This document shows positions 32,222 to 39,430 of a DNA stretch of 39,430 nt, in pieces (position 1 is the stretch's first letter; each line of letters begins with the position of its first letter). Below the pieces are notes generated by a model. It saw only the letters and a program-made list of their open reading frames with translations. It was not told the origin of the DNA and made no database searches. Source of the stretch: DAOPXV01 sp035352535 (GTDB lineage Bacteria > Muiribacteriota > UBA9980); contig CAZJFS010000027.1 of the NCBI GenBank assembly GCA_964545075.1, positions 1-39,430 of the forward strand, written 5' to 3'. Made by a program: the position numbers and the translations under genes.

Positions 32222-33355
32222 CTATATCAGTTCCCCTAATTCCTTTATAAGTTTTCCCGCCTGCTCCGACACTTTCTTTGGAACTTCAATAACGACAGTA
32301 ATTATCTGGTCTCCAGCGGTTTTTTCCCGCTCGTTCTTGACGCCCTGGCCGCGCAATTTCAACTTCGAGTTGCAGGCTATTCCCGCGGGGATGGTCACTC
32401 TGGCGCTTCCATGTATGGTAGGCACCTCCCTGACGCAGCCCAGAACGGCCTCGGAGTATTTAACGTTGAGCACGTAATGAATATCGTTGCCGATCCTTGA
32501 AAAAACTTCGTCTTCCTTCACTTTTACGGTCAAAAGTATGCTCCCGCGAGGCCCGCCGTTAACATCGGCGTGGCCTTCATTCTGAATGCGTATCACCTTG
32601 CCGTCGGCGATTCCCGGCGGAACGTGAACGCGAAGCTGTTTAACGTTGTTTACCGTGCCCTTACCGGCACAGCTTTTGCATGCGCTCGTCTTTATGCTTC
32701 CTTTTCCGGAACATCTGGGGCACATCTGGCTGATGGCGAAACCGCCCTGCCCTCTCGATATGGAACCCGTTCCGCGGCATGTCGTGCATGTAGACGAGCC
32801 GGTTCCGCCTTCGCCGTCGCATACGGAGCAAAGGTCGCGGCGATTGATGCGCAGTTTTATATCGCCGCCGGAAACAGCTTGTTTTAAACTAAGATCCATT
32901 CTTACCTCTATATCTTCGCCGCGGGTCGGTTCGCGGCGCCTTCCATGCGCGCCGCCGCCGCCGGTTCCCTTATCAAAAAAACTGTCGAAAATATTACCGA
33001 AATCAAAATCAGCGCCGCCACCTTGTTGTGCGCCCCTTCCACGAGCCGCGCCGCCGAATATCTGACTCAATATATCTTCATAATTGGCGCCTTGACCACC
33101 CGGGCCGCCATTGAAATCAAAGTTCGAGCCATCAAAACCGCTGCTTTTCAGCTGGTCGTACTTAGCCCTTTTAGAGTCGTCGGCAAGCGTCTCAAAAGCC
33201 TCGGTGACTTCCTTGAATTTGGCCTCGGCTTCCTTATTATTAGGATTTGCGTCGGGATGATATTTTTTCGCCAAATTTTTATACACTTTTTTTATCTCGT
33301 CTTTAGACGCATCCTGTGAAACGCCTAAAACGTTGTAAAAATCCTTCATTTTCAT
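32222..33355 (-). CDS. dnaJ: molecular chaperone DnaJ
   Basis: 377 residues from ATG 33355, with AGGGTGG (33364-33370) 8 bases upstream. The complete type I order is present: J domain with HPD (33-35); a Gly/Phe-rich linker (about 75-145); a zinc domain with four CxxCxGxG repeats (C176/C179, C190/C193, C212/C215, C226/C229); then the substrate-binding beta domains. It delivers unfolded proteins to DnaK and stimulates its ATPase. dnaK and grpE are not in the window, so the usual hsp70 operon is split. A modest promoter (TTCAAC-17-TATAAC, 33389-33417) may drive dnaJ-tyrS. No CIRCE element is seen. Confidence 0.95.
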   Translation of the reverse strand: MKMKDFYNVLGVSQDASKDEIKKVYKNLAKKYHPDANPNNKEAEAKFKEVTEAFETLADDSKRAKYDQLKSSGFDGSNFDFNGGPGGQGANYEDILSQIFGGAARGRGAQQGGGADFDFGNIFDSFFDKGTGGGGAHGRRREPTRGEDIEVRMDLSLKQAVSGGDIKLRINRRDLCSVCDGEGGTGSSTCTTCRGTGSISRGQGGFAISQMCPRCSGKGSIKTSACKSCAGKGTVNNVKQLRVHVPPGIADGKVIRIQNEGHADVNGGPRGSILLTVKVKEDEVFSRIGNDIHYVLNVKYSEAVLGCVREVPTIHGSARVTIPAGIACNSKLKLRGQGVKNEREKTAGDQIITVVIEVPKKVSEQAGKLIKELGELI

Positions 33356-33470
33356 AAATAAAACCACCCTTTTTTAAAAATCCGGCCCGTTATAATTTCA
33401 GCTGAAGCCGCGTTGAAAACCTCAATACGCATTGTGTGAAATTCCACACGGTTATAAGCGAAATCCAAAA

Positions 33471-35519
33471 TTATGCTTTTTTACCATTATCGTTTCCATT
33501 CTCGATCTTTGAACCGGACATATAAAGCAGCGTCAGACTCATCAGGCCGAAGCAAACTATGGCGATGAGATCGCCGTATGCGGCGGATTGAAATTTAGCG
33601 CTGAAATCAAAAAAATCCGAAAGATTTTTGCATGCGATGGGAATTCCGCCTTCGCCGAGACCGCCCATACCTAGATAATAAAGCAATTGCGGCCCCACGT
33701 ATGGAAAGCCCTTCAGAAGAGCTATGAATATACCCGTTATAGCGCCGCCGGCGATAAGCCCTGAGCTATAGAGGACGCCGGGGCTCGTATCCGTTTCGGC
33801 TTCCTTGATATTGTATAATTTGGCCGCGATAAGATTAATAAAGCCGCCCACCATTATCGGCGTTGACGCGGAAAGCGGAAGATACGCGCCGACCGCGAAC
33901 GGAAGGGCTTCAATGCCGCACGCTTCCATGACTATGCCCATGAAAAAACCGACAAGTATGAGATCCCATGGAAGCGTCTGGTTCAACACGCCGTCGATTA
34001 TAAGAGACATAAGCTGGGCTTTGGGAGCCGGCAGAGCCTGCGACCCAATCTGCAAAGTTGCGTTTAGTTTCAACACGGTTGCGCCTATCGCTATCGATGA
34101 CGTAATAACGCCGAGAATAAGGCCGATCTGCTGCCATTTCGGAGTCGCGCCCACGAGATAACCCGTTTTCAAATCCTGAGAAGTGGCGCCGCCGTTAGCG
34201 GCCGCGATGCAGACCACCGCGCCGACGCAAAGCGCGACGGCCCGGTATTCCGAACCGGTCCAGCCGACCAGAACGAACAGAAGGCAGGTGAGCATGAGCG
34301 TTGTTATAGTCATGCCGGAGATCGGATTAGATGAAGAACCGATCAACCCGACGATCCTCGATGAAACGGTCACGAAGAAAAAGCCGAAAACGACTATCAT
34401 TACGGCTGTTATTATTCTTGATCCCAGGCTTAACTCCACTACCTTGCCGCCGGTGCTGCCGAACATCGAAAGCGTGAATACCAGGATTATAACAAGTAAA
34501 AGCGAACCCAGCAAGGTTACGTAAAGCGGAATATCACGTTCCGTTCTTATTTTTTGAGCGTGAGGGATCTTGTCAAACATTTCCTTGAAGCTGGCGGCGA
34601 AGGACGACCATATCGTCGGAAGCGTTTTCACCATCGTTATAAGCCCGCCAAAAACTACCGCGCCGCCGCCAATGTATCTGATATAGTTATGCCATATATC
34701 ATCCATGGACATGGTCGATATAGCGACTTTAGCTGGAGGTATTATGGTCGTGAGCTGTTCGCCGAATATTTTTATCAGCGGCGTGAGAACGAGCGCTGAT
34801 AAGATACCGCCGGCAACCATTACGCCGGAAATCCTGGGCCCGATAATATATCCGACGCCAAGAAGTTCAGGAGTGATCTCTCCTGAAACTACGGCGCCTT
34901 TAAAAAATTTCAGCGCGTGTTCGGGAGTGTCTTTCCACATATTGAATATGCTCATCATGAACTTGTACAGCGTTCCGACGCCGAGACCGGAGAAAACGAG
35001 TTTCGCGAGGTTTCCGCCTTTTTCGCCGGCGATAAGAACATCCGCGCAGGCCGTGCCTTCAGGATATATAAGGTTGTGATGTTCCTTAACGATAAGGTAG
35101 CGGCGCAGCGGAATCATAAAAAATACGCCAAGCGTGCCGCCTATTATAGCAAGAATAAATATAGTCGAATAACTGAGATCGAATCCCATCAGCGCGAGCG
35201 CCGGAACTGTAAATACGACGCCGGCGGCGATCGATTCGCCGGCCGAACCTATGGTTTGAACTATATTATTTTCAAGAATCGTCGAGCCGCCCAGTTTTTT
35301 AAAGACGGACATCGACAATACCGCGATCGGAATAGAAGCGCTGACCGTAAGGCCGATCTTAAGGCCGAGATAAACCGTAGCCACGCCGAAAATAATGCCG
35401 AAAATAATACCCAGAATAACAGCCTTAAATGTAAATTCGGCCATATTTTCGGTATGCGGAACATATGGCTTGTGCTCGTCGACTATTCCGTCATCGAATT
35501 TTTCGATAGGTTCAGACAT
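33471..35519 (-). CDS. OPT family oligopeptide transporter
   Basis: 682 residues from ATG 35519, with GGGAGTG (35526-35532) 6 bases upstream; the 17 codons before it have no ribosome site. A polytopic inner-membrane protein with about 14-16 hydrophobic segments. OPT-family blocks are visible: IVQTIGSAGESIAAGVVFT (about 86-104), YPEGTACADVLIAGE (152-166), GSSSNPISGMT (394-404) and GGATSQDLKTGYLVGATP (443-460). Bacterial OPT proteins take up small peptides, or metal chelates in relatives, coupled to protons. The exact substrate is not readable. It is monocistronic with its own promoter (35599-35627). Confidence 0.93.
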   Translation of the reverse strand: MSEPIEKFDDGIVDEHKPYVPHTENMAEFTFKAVILGIIFGIIFGVATVYLGLKIGLTVSASIPIAVLSMSVFKKLGGSTILENNIVQTIGSAGESIAAGVVFTVPALALMGFDLSYSTIFILAIIGGTLGVFFMIPLRRYLIVKEHHNLIYPEGTACADVLIAGEKGGNLAKLVFSGLGVGTLYKFMMSIFNMWKDTPEHALKFFKGAVVSGEITPELLGVGYIIGPRISGVMVAGGILSALVLTPLIKIFGEQLTTIIPPAKVAISTMSMDDIWHNYIRYIGGGAVVFGGLITMVKTLPTIWSSFAASFKEMFDKIPHAQKIRTERDIPLYVTLLGSLLLVIILVFTLSMFGSTGGKVVELSLGSRIITAVMIVVFGFFFVTVSSRIVGLIGSSSNPISGMTITTLMLTCLLFVLVGWTGSEYRAVALCVGAVVCIAAANGGATSQDLKTGYLVGATPKWQQIGLILGVITSSIAIGATVLKLNATLQIGSQALPAPKAQLMSLIIDGVLNQTLPWDLILVGFFMGIVMEACGIEALPFAVGAYLPLSASTPIMVGGFINLIAAKLYNIKEAETDTSPGVLYSSGLIAGGAITGIFIALLKGFPYVGPQLLYYLGMGGLGEGGIPIACKNLSDFFDFSAKFQSAAYGDLIAIVCFGLMSLTLLYMSGSKIENGNDNGKKA

Positions 35520-35598
35520 TTCATTCACTCCCGATATAAATATTATGATATTACACTGAGATAAAAACACTGCATTCCATGCTTAAAACAGCGCTTAT

Positions 35599-35627
35599 AA
35601 TATAGCAAATAGAAAAATAAATGTAAA
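35599..35627 (-). promoter_or_regulatory. promoter of the OPT transporter gene
   Basis: TTTACA (35622-35627), a 17-base spacer ending in TGC, and TATATT (35599-35604): an extended -10 promoter on the minus strand. Confidence 0.65.
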
Positions 35628-35702
35628 GAAAAATATTTGGAGCGCTCTCAAACGCAAGAGATTTTTCGGTTTTACCATAACACGGATAAAGATAAAATAC
35701 CA

Positions 35703-35731
35703 TTGACAACCGGCCAGATTTTTGATAAAAT
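35703..35731 (+). promoter_or_regulatory. promoter of the rubrerythrin gene
   Basis: TTGACA (35703-35708), a 17-base spacer and TAAAAT (35726-35731), about 40 bases before ATG 35771. Strong consensus fits a highly expressed gene. Confidence 0.85.
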
Positions 35732-35770
35732 TAGTCCTAAATCGATTCACATTTAAGGAGGAAACGAATA

Positions 35771-36277
35771 ATGAAACAAATGACCGACAGATTCTTGAGA
35801 GAGGCATTCGCCGGAGAATCACAGGCACACATGAAATATAAAAACTTCGCAAAAGTTGCAGCAAAAGAAGGCAAAAAAAATATAGCAAGGCTTTTTGAAG
35901 CCATATCCTACGCCGAACAGGTCCACGCTTCATCCCATCTCCAGGTTTTAGGCGATCTTAAAGGTACCGCCGACAATCTTCAGGCAGCTTTTAACGGCGA
36001 AACATTTGAAATAGATGAAATGTATCCCGCGTACAAAGTGGTAGGCGAATTACAGCACGAAACGAGCGCCGTAGCTTCAATGAAACGCGCGGAAGCGGCC
36101 GAACGCGACCATCAGAGACTTTACAAGGAAGCTAAAGTCGCCGTTGATGCCGGAAAAGATATGTCCGACGCGAAAATCCACGTATGCGAAGTATGCGGAC
36201 ACACCCATGTCGGCGAACAGGCCCCCGACAAGTGCCCGCTTTGCGGCGTAGGCAAAGATAAATTCAAATCATTTTAA
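35771..36277 (+). CDS. rubrerythrin
   Basis: 168 residues. An N-terminal ferritin-like diiron four-helix bundle (1-130) has ligands E16 (GES), E49 and H52 (YAEQVH), E83 (DEMYP), E97 (QHE), and E111 with H114 (ERDH). It is followed by a C-terminal rubredoxin domain with C139/C142 and C155/C158. It reduces hydrogen peroxide to water in the cytosol, with electrons passed from the rubredoxin iron, and is typical of anaerobes. It starts with ATG 35771 behind AAGGAGG and has one of the best promoters in the window. It is a single gene ended by a strong hairpin. Confidence 0.96.
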   Translation: MKQMTDRFLREAFAGESQAHMKYKNFAKVAAKEGKKNIARLFEAISYAEQVHASSHLQVLGDLKGTADNLQAAFNGETFEIDEMYPAYKVVGELQHETSAVASMKRAEAAERDHQRLYKEAKVAVDAGKDMSDAKIHVCEVCGHTHVGEQAPDKCPLCGVGKDKFKSF

Positions 36278-36308
36278 TTTCTGATCATAAATTAAATTTA
36301 CAACTACT

Positions 36309-36347
36309 AAAAAACAGGCTGGCATTAACAAAGCCGGCCTGTTTTTT
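36309..36347. terminator. bidirectional terminator after rubrerythrin
   Basis: A 15-base stem (36309-36323 with 36333-36347) with one T-G pair, an A-run at the left and a T-run at the right. Confidence 0.9.
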
Positions 36348-36413
36348 ATATGTTTTTTGGGATTAACTCGAATTACACGATTAAAATGAATAACTCTTAA
36401 AAAATTCCACGGC

Positions 36414-37478
36414 TTACCCTTCGATAAAAAGCTTAAGCAGCTTTACGATATCGAAATTTATCTTGTTTTGAAAATCCTTGTTGATCAGTTCGAGCGCTTC
36501 TTCCGGCGAAAGTTTGCGCCTGTATGGCCTTTTCTCCGTCAGCGCCGAATAAATGTCGCAAACCGCGATGAACTGGGAAGCGGCGTCTATGCCGTATTCT
36601 TTATAACCACGCGGATAACCGCTGCCATCGAGCTTTTCGTGATGTTTGAACGCTACTTCCGCCACGTCCTGAGGGAAGTTCTCCTCGAGCAAAATATTAT
36701 GCCCGTTGAAAGTGTGCATCTTTATCTTGTCAAACTCTTCAGGCGTAAGTTTTTCGGATTTGTTTAAAATATCATAGTCCACGTTGATCTTTCCGATGTC
36801 ATGTAAAAACCCGCTCATAGTAATCATATTGAGCGTCGATTTTTTTACGCGCTTAAACGAGCAGATAATCGATGCGATTATGCCTACATCGAGCGAATGA
36901 CGATAGATCGCATCGTCAAATTGCTTGATACGCATAAGGTTTTTAACCACCTTTTCATCTTTTAATATCTCGTAGTATGCCTCGGTGCATACCGGAAGCA
37001 CGGTTTTAATATCGGTCATCCGGCCGTAGTTATTGGAGAGTATAAGATAATTAATATCGGTTATGACCGTTTCAATATCGGATTGGCTCTCCCTGGCCGC
37101 CTGCGACGAAACGCATAATTTCTGGTTTATTATCTTTTGAACGTCATCTATTTTAAAAGGTTTTCTGATAAAAAAACACGCGCCAAGATTCAGTGCGTCT
37201 ATTACGTTTTCAGTCGTAGCCTGGCCGGACATCATTATGACGGTCATATTCGGCTGACTGCCGCGCGCAAGCCTTAAGAGTTCTATGCCATCGAGATTGG
37301 GCATGCTTACGTCGGTCAGCATAAGGTCGAAATTATCGTTTTTAATTTTATTGAAGGCCTGTACCCCGTCGTGAGCCGATTCAACCTGATATTCGGTTTC
37401 AAGCAATTCAGAAAGAAGCTGCGTTATATATTTTTCATCATCAACAATTATTATCTTTTTTTTGGAATTTTCCTGCAT
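36414..37478 (-). CDS. response regulator with HD-GYP phosphodiesterase domain
   Basis: 354 residues from ATG 37478, chosen over an upstream TTG because AAGGA (37486-37490) lies 7 bases before it. Receiver domain 8-120 with phospho-acceptor D56 and K106. HD-GYP domain about 185-350 with the metal-binding pair in HDIGK (226-230), HHEKLDGSGYP (279-289) and the RPYR segment. RpfG-like proteins of this type hydrolyse cyclic di-GMP, so phosphorylation likely controls c-di-GMP level. It is the last gene of an operon with two TPR-like proteins (spacing 44 bases). No cognate kinase lies beside it. Confidence 0.94.
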   Translation of the reverse strand: MQENSKKKIIIVDDEKYITQLLSELLETEYQVESAHDGVQAFNKIKNDNFDLMLTDVSMPNLDGIELLRLARGSQPNMTVIMMSGQATTENVIDALNLGACFFIRKPFKIDDVQKIINQKLCVSSQAARESQSDIETVITDINYLILSNNYGRMTDIKTVLPVCTEAYYEILKDEKVVKNLMRIKQFDDAIYRHSLDVGIIASIICSFKRVKKSTLNMITMSGFLHDIGKINVDYDILNKSEKLTPEEFDKIKMHTFNGHNILLEENFPQDVAEVAFKHHEKLDGSGYPRGYKEYGIDAASQFIAVCDIYSALTEKRPYRRKLSPEEALELINKDFQNKINFDIVKLLKLFIEG

Positions 37479-37522
37479 GTCGTTTTCCTTTTTATCATCA
37501 ACCAATAACAAATGATGATATT

Positions 37523-38815
37523 TTAATAATTTTGAATAAAAATTTCAATCCTCAAAAGCGCGTAATTTGAAGTAAGGCTCGGCGCGGTCTGGAAAAGGAT
37601 CTGGTTGAATCCGTAATGAAGGCACTCGGTTATATCGAATTGATATGGCCTGAAATCCGTTGCCAGCCTGAAAGCGCCGTTTATGGCCTCGACATCGTTA
37701 ACTTTTAATGTCAGAGGAAAAACAAAATTGTTATCGTCGGCGAATATTTTCTGGGTGATCAAAAGTATGGCCTTTTTAGGCTGGCAATCAAGTCTTACCG
37801 CGGCCAGCGCCATAGAGTCCTTTTCGGCGTCGAACCAGACGTAATTTCCGAATATGTCAGAGTTTTTAACTTCGGTGTTTAAACCCAGATTGAAAATTAT
37901 ATTGCCGACGGGCTGGCCTCCCATAAATGAACACGTAAATACCTGGGTTTTCACGCGAGGTTTATAATTTTTACCGGGATTGGTCCTTTGATATTTAACG
38001 GCGACCTCTTTTTTCTTTTTGAGTTCCTTGAGTTCTTTATCGAGTTTCACCGTTTCATCGTTCCGCCTTTTTTCAAGCGCGGCCAGAGCATCGTCCTTCT
38101 TCGGATCGACGGCGTTTTTTTTGCTTTTTTTATCGTCAGCCGGATCGGTTATGTTCTGCGCCTTCATGGTATTAAGAACCATTTCAAGCGCCAGAATATA
38201 AACATCGTTTTTGGGTTCAAGCGCTAAAGCTTTATCAAAGTTTTGCTTGGCCTCGACATATTTTTTTTCATTGAATTGATCGGTGCCGGTTTTGAAATAT
38301 TCTTCGGCCTTGGGGTTCGTAGCCGCGGAAGAGCCGATAACTTCAAAAGTTTCGTCAGGAACGAGTTTGGACATCAGGTCGATCTCGGCGGTTTTGCGGT
38401 CGCGCGTTACATCGACCCCCGCCGGAAGCGATTCTTTCACGGACGTCACGCTTGTAACGGGCGGTTTGACGCCGGGATGCGCTTGATCAGGCTGAACCTG
38501 CGTTCCCTGAGGTTTTGGCAAAGTATTTTTTTTACTGTATGGGTTGCTTTCACGCGGTTCCGGAAGCGGTTCGATCGCGACGGGATCTGACGAGGCCGGC
38601 GGAAGGCCCACCGACACTTCGCTTGTGACAAGGTTGAGTTTTCCAAAATTCTGGGTATTTATAAGATCGAGAGAATCGGAAACGTCATCGGTTATGCGTT
38701 CAGTAGCGAGCGCATAACCGAATGAGGCCGTTATTATAAAATATATCGCCAGCAGGTAGAAAGCCCTGAAAAAAAGCTTCTTCCTGCCGGCATGTAAACC
38801 CGGGTTATCTTTCAT
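37523..38815 (-). CDS. membrane-anchored or exported TPR protein
   Basis: 430 residues. The basic N-terminus (AGRKKLFFR) is followed by one hydrophobic segment (about 14-35), a signal anchor or signal peptide. Residues 55-140 are proline-rich and disordered. At about 168-205 there is a TPR unit (TGTDQFNEKKYVEAKQNFDK, then ALALEPKN). Next comes a highly charged coiled coil (about 222-272), then a beta-rich C-terminal domain that I do not recognise. It probably sits in the envelope as a protein-interaction scaffold. Its ATG shares one base with the stop of the upstream gene (TAATG), so translation is coupled, and the HD-GYP regulator follows after 44 bases. Confidence 0.7.
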   Translation of the reverse strand: MKDNPGLHAGRKKLFFRAFYLLAIYFIITASFGYALATERITDDVSDSLDLINTQNFGKLNLVTSEVSVGLPPASSDPVAIEPLPEPRESNPYSKKNTLPKPQGTQVQPDQAHPGVKPPVTSVTSVKESLPAGVDVTRDRKTAEIDLMSKLVPDETFEVIGSSAATNPKAEEYFKTGTDQFNEKKYVEAKQNFDKALALEPKNDVYILALEMVLNTMKAQNITDPADDKKSKKNAVDPKKDDALAALEKRRNDETVKLDKELKELKKKKEVAVKYQRTNPGKNYKPRVKTQVFTCSFMGGQPVGNIIFNLGLNTEVKNSDIFGNYVWFDAEKDSMALAAVRLDCQPKKAILLITQKIFADDNNFVFPLTLKVNDVEAINGAFRLATDFRPYQFDITECLHYGFNQILFQTAPSLTSNYALLRIEIFIQNY

Positions 38816-39430
38816 TACTTAACATTCGCGTTTATATAGTCGATTATTTCCGAAAGATTAGCGAGTCTCGTTTTGAGCTCGGCGATCGTCGGAACTGAAA
38901 CGGGGTTCTCTGAATGCGAGATTATCGTTACGAGGTTCTGTTTAACCGTATTAGCTACGTTAAGTATTCCTGCAATGGCGGATGTGAGCGGTTTGAAGTC
39001 GTTGAGATATTTAACGAATACGTCGAATCTGTCGTATATTCCGCGGTTCATTTCATATATTATGAAGTTTTCGAGAAGAACGCAGAGGTTCTGTTCGCTT
39101 TTCTGGCACACGGCGAAGCGGGCCTTGTATTCGTCCTGTTTTTCAGGATCGATTCCGCCGGCGATGAGGGCGGCGAGGTCACGGCGAATCTCAGCGACGG
39201 CGCGAATTTTTTCGAGAAGAACTACGGTATCTATACCGAGAGCGTATATTCTGTCGTAGTTTGGGTTCAATTCTTTGGGAGCGATATCGATAACGAGATT
39301 TTTAGCGGTCTTTTTTCTGGTTATCAGATGAATAAAAGTAACGGGCTTTCTAATGCTTGTCATGTAAAGGGCTTTCACATAATAATTAACCGCGTCAACG
39401 GGTTTTCCAAGTTTTTCAAGGCAAACGCCG
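38815..39430 (-). CDS. TPR-like protein, N-terminal part outside window
   Basis: The frame is open to the right edge, so the gene continues beyond it. The visible 204 residues begin GVCLEKLGKPVDAVNYYVKA, the end of a TPR unit, which shows that the internal GTG at 39378 is not the real start. The rest is helical with no known motif (for example DRIYALGIDTVVLLEKIRAV and a middle CQKSEQNLCVLLENFIIYEM). Its stop overlaps the ATG of the next gene by one base. The function is unknown; the operon context points to an envelope or signalling complex with the HD-GYP protein. Confidence 0.65.
   Translation of the reverse strand, partial: GVCLEKLGKPVDAVNYYVKALYMTSIRKPVTFIHLITRKKTAKNLVIDIAPKELNPNYDRIYALGIDTVVLLEKIRAVAEIRRDLAALIAGGIDPEKQDEYKARFAVCQKSEQNLCVLLENFIIYEMNRGIYDRFDVFVKYLNDFKPLTSAIAGILNVANTVKQNLVTIISHSENPVSVPTIAELKTRLANLSEIIDYINANVK

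Noticed and set aside
33434..33449. GTGTGAAATTCCACAC, resembling a lac-type operator or terminator upstream of dnaJ
   Set aside because: It is an imperfect repeat without a U-run and has no link to sugar genes; it is likely chance.
35261..35564. Reverse-frame proteins around the start of the OPT gene
   Set aside because: They overlap conserved OPT codons and lack initiation signals.
1..39430. CRISPR arrays, tRNA or rRNA genes, insertion sequences, toxin-antitoxin or phage-defence genes
   Set aside because: I looked on both strands and found no direct-repeat array, cloverleaf, transposase or known defence gene.
39379..39430. Treating GTG 39378 as the start of the last gene
   Set aside because: The frame remains open upstream and encodes a TPR-like end, so the gene extends beyond the window.

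Overview
The window is bacterial chromosome with moderate GC, dense genes and short spacers. I see no rRNA, tRNA, CRISPR array, insertion sequence or phage gene. The lineage cannot be named safely from sequence alone. Core genes (F1-ATPase beta and epsilon, RNA polymerase beta and beta', TyrRS, DnaJ) are clearly bacterial. The RNA polymerase subunits are far larger than usual (about 1609 and 2336 residues), which points to a deep and probably uncultivated phylum. Rubrerythrin fits an anaerobic or microaerophilic life. Several exported proteins, a hybrid sensor kinase and an HD-GYP regulator suggest a free-living, signalling-rich cell.

Layout. 1-2640 (+): the tail of an unknown gene, a small zinc-ribbon protein, then an isolated atpD-atpC pair. 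2674-9813 (-): an exported Fn3 protein with its own promoter; a tldD-tldE-ion channel cluster; dedA overlapping a MazG-like pyrophosphohydrolase; and an FAD oxidoreductase. 9953-15837: a glycine-zipper membrane protein (-), thpR (+), an exported PepSY-like protein (-) and a seven-domain hybrid kinase (-). 16005-29258 (-): a DUF1015 protein, rpoC and rpoB, with a long rpoB leader. 29762-30712 (+): an exported metallophosphoesterase. 30956-35519 (-): tyrS, dnaJ and an OPT transporter. 35771-36277 (+): rubrerythrin. 36414-39430 (-): an operon of two TPR-like proteins and an HD-GYP response regulator, running off the right edge.

The most unusual content is the RNA polymerase. The beta' trigger loop is interrupted by about 1,000 residues built from many barrel-sandwich-like and beta-beta'-alpha-like modules. 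The same small module recurs in extra copies elsewhere in beta' and in beta. Beta also carries a cysteine-rich N-terminal insertion and a further C-terminal insertion of about 190 residues. The operon has a strong promoter and an early intrinsic terminator that could act as an attenuator.

Transcription signals are easy to read. Several promoters match TTGACA-17-TAAAAT closely, and convergent gene pairs are separated by long, perfect, bidirectional terminator hairpins. Alternative starts matter here: rpoC and the Fn3 protein appear to start at TTG, and one membrane protein at GTG behind a tiny leader ORF.
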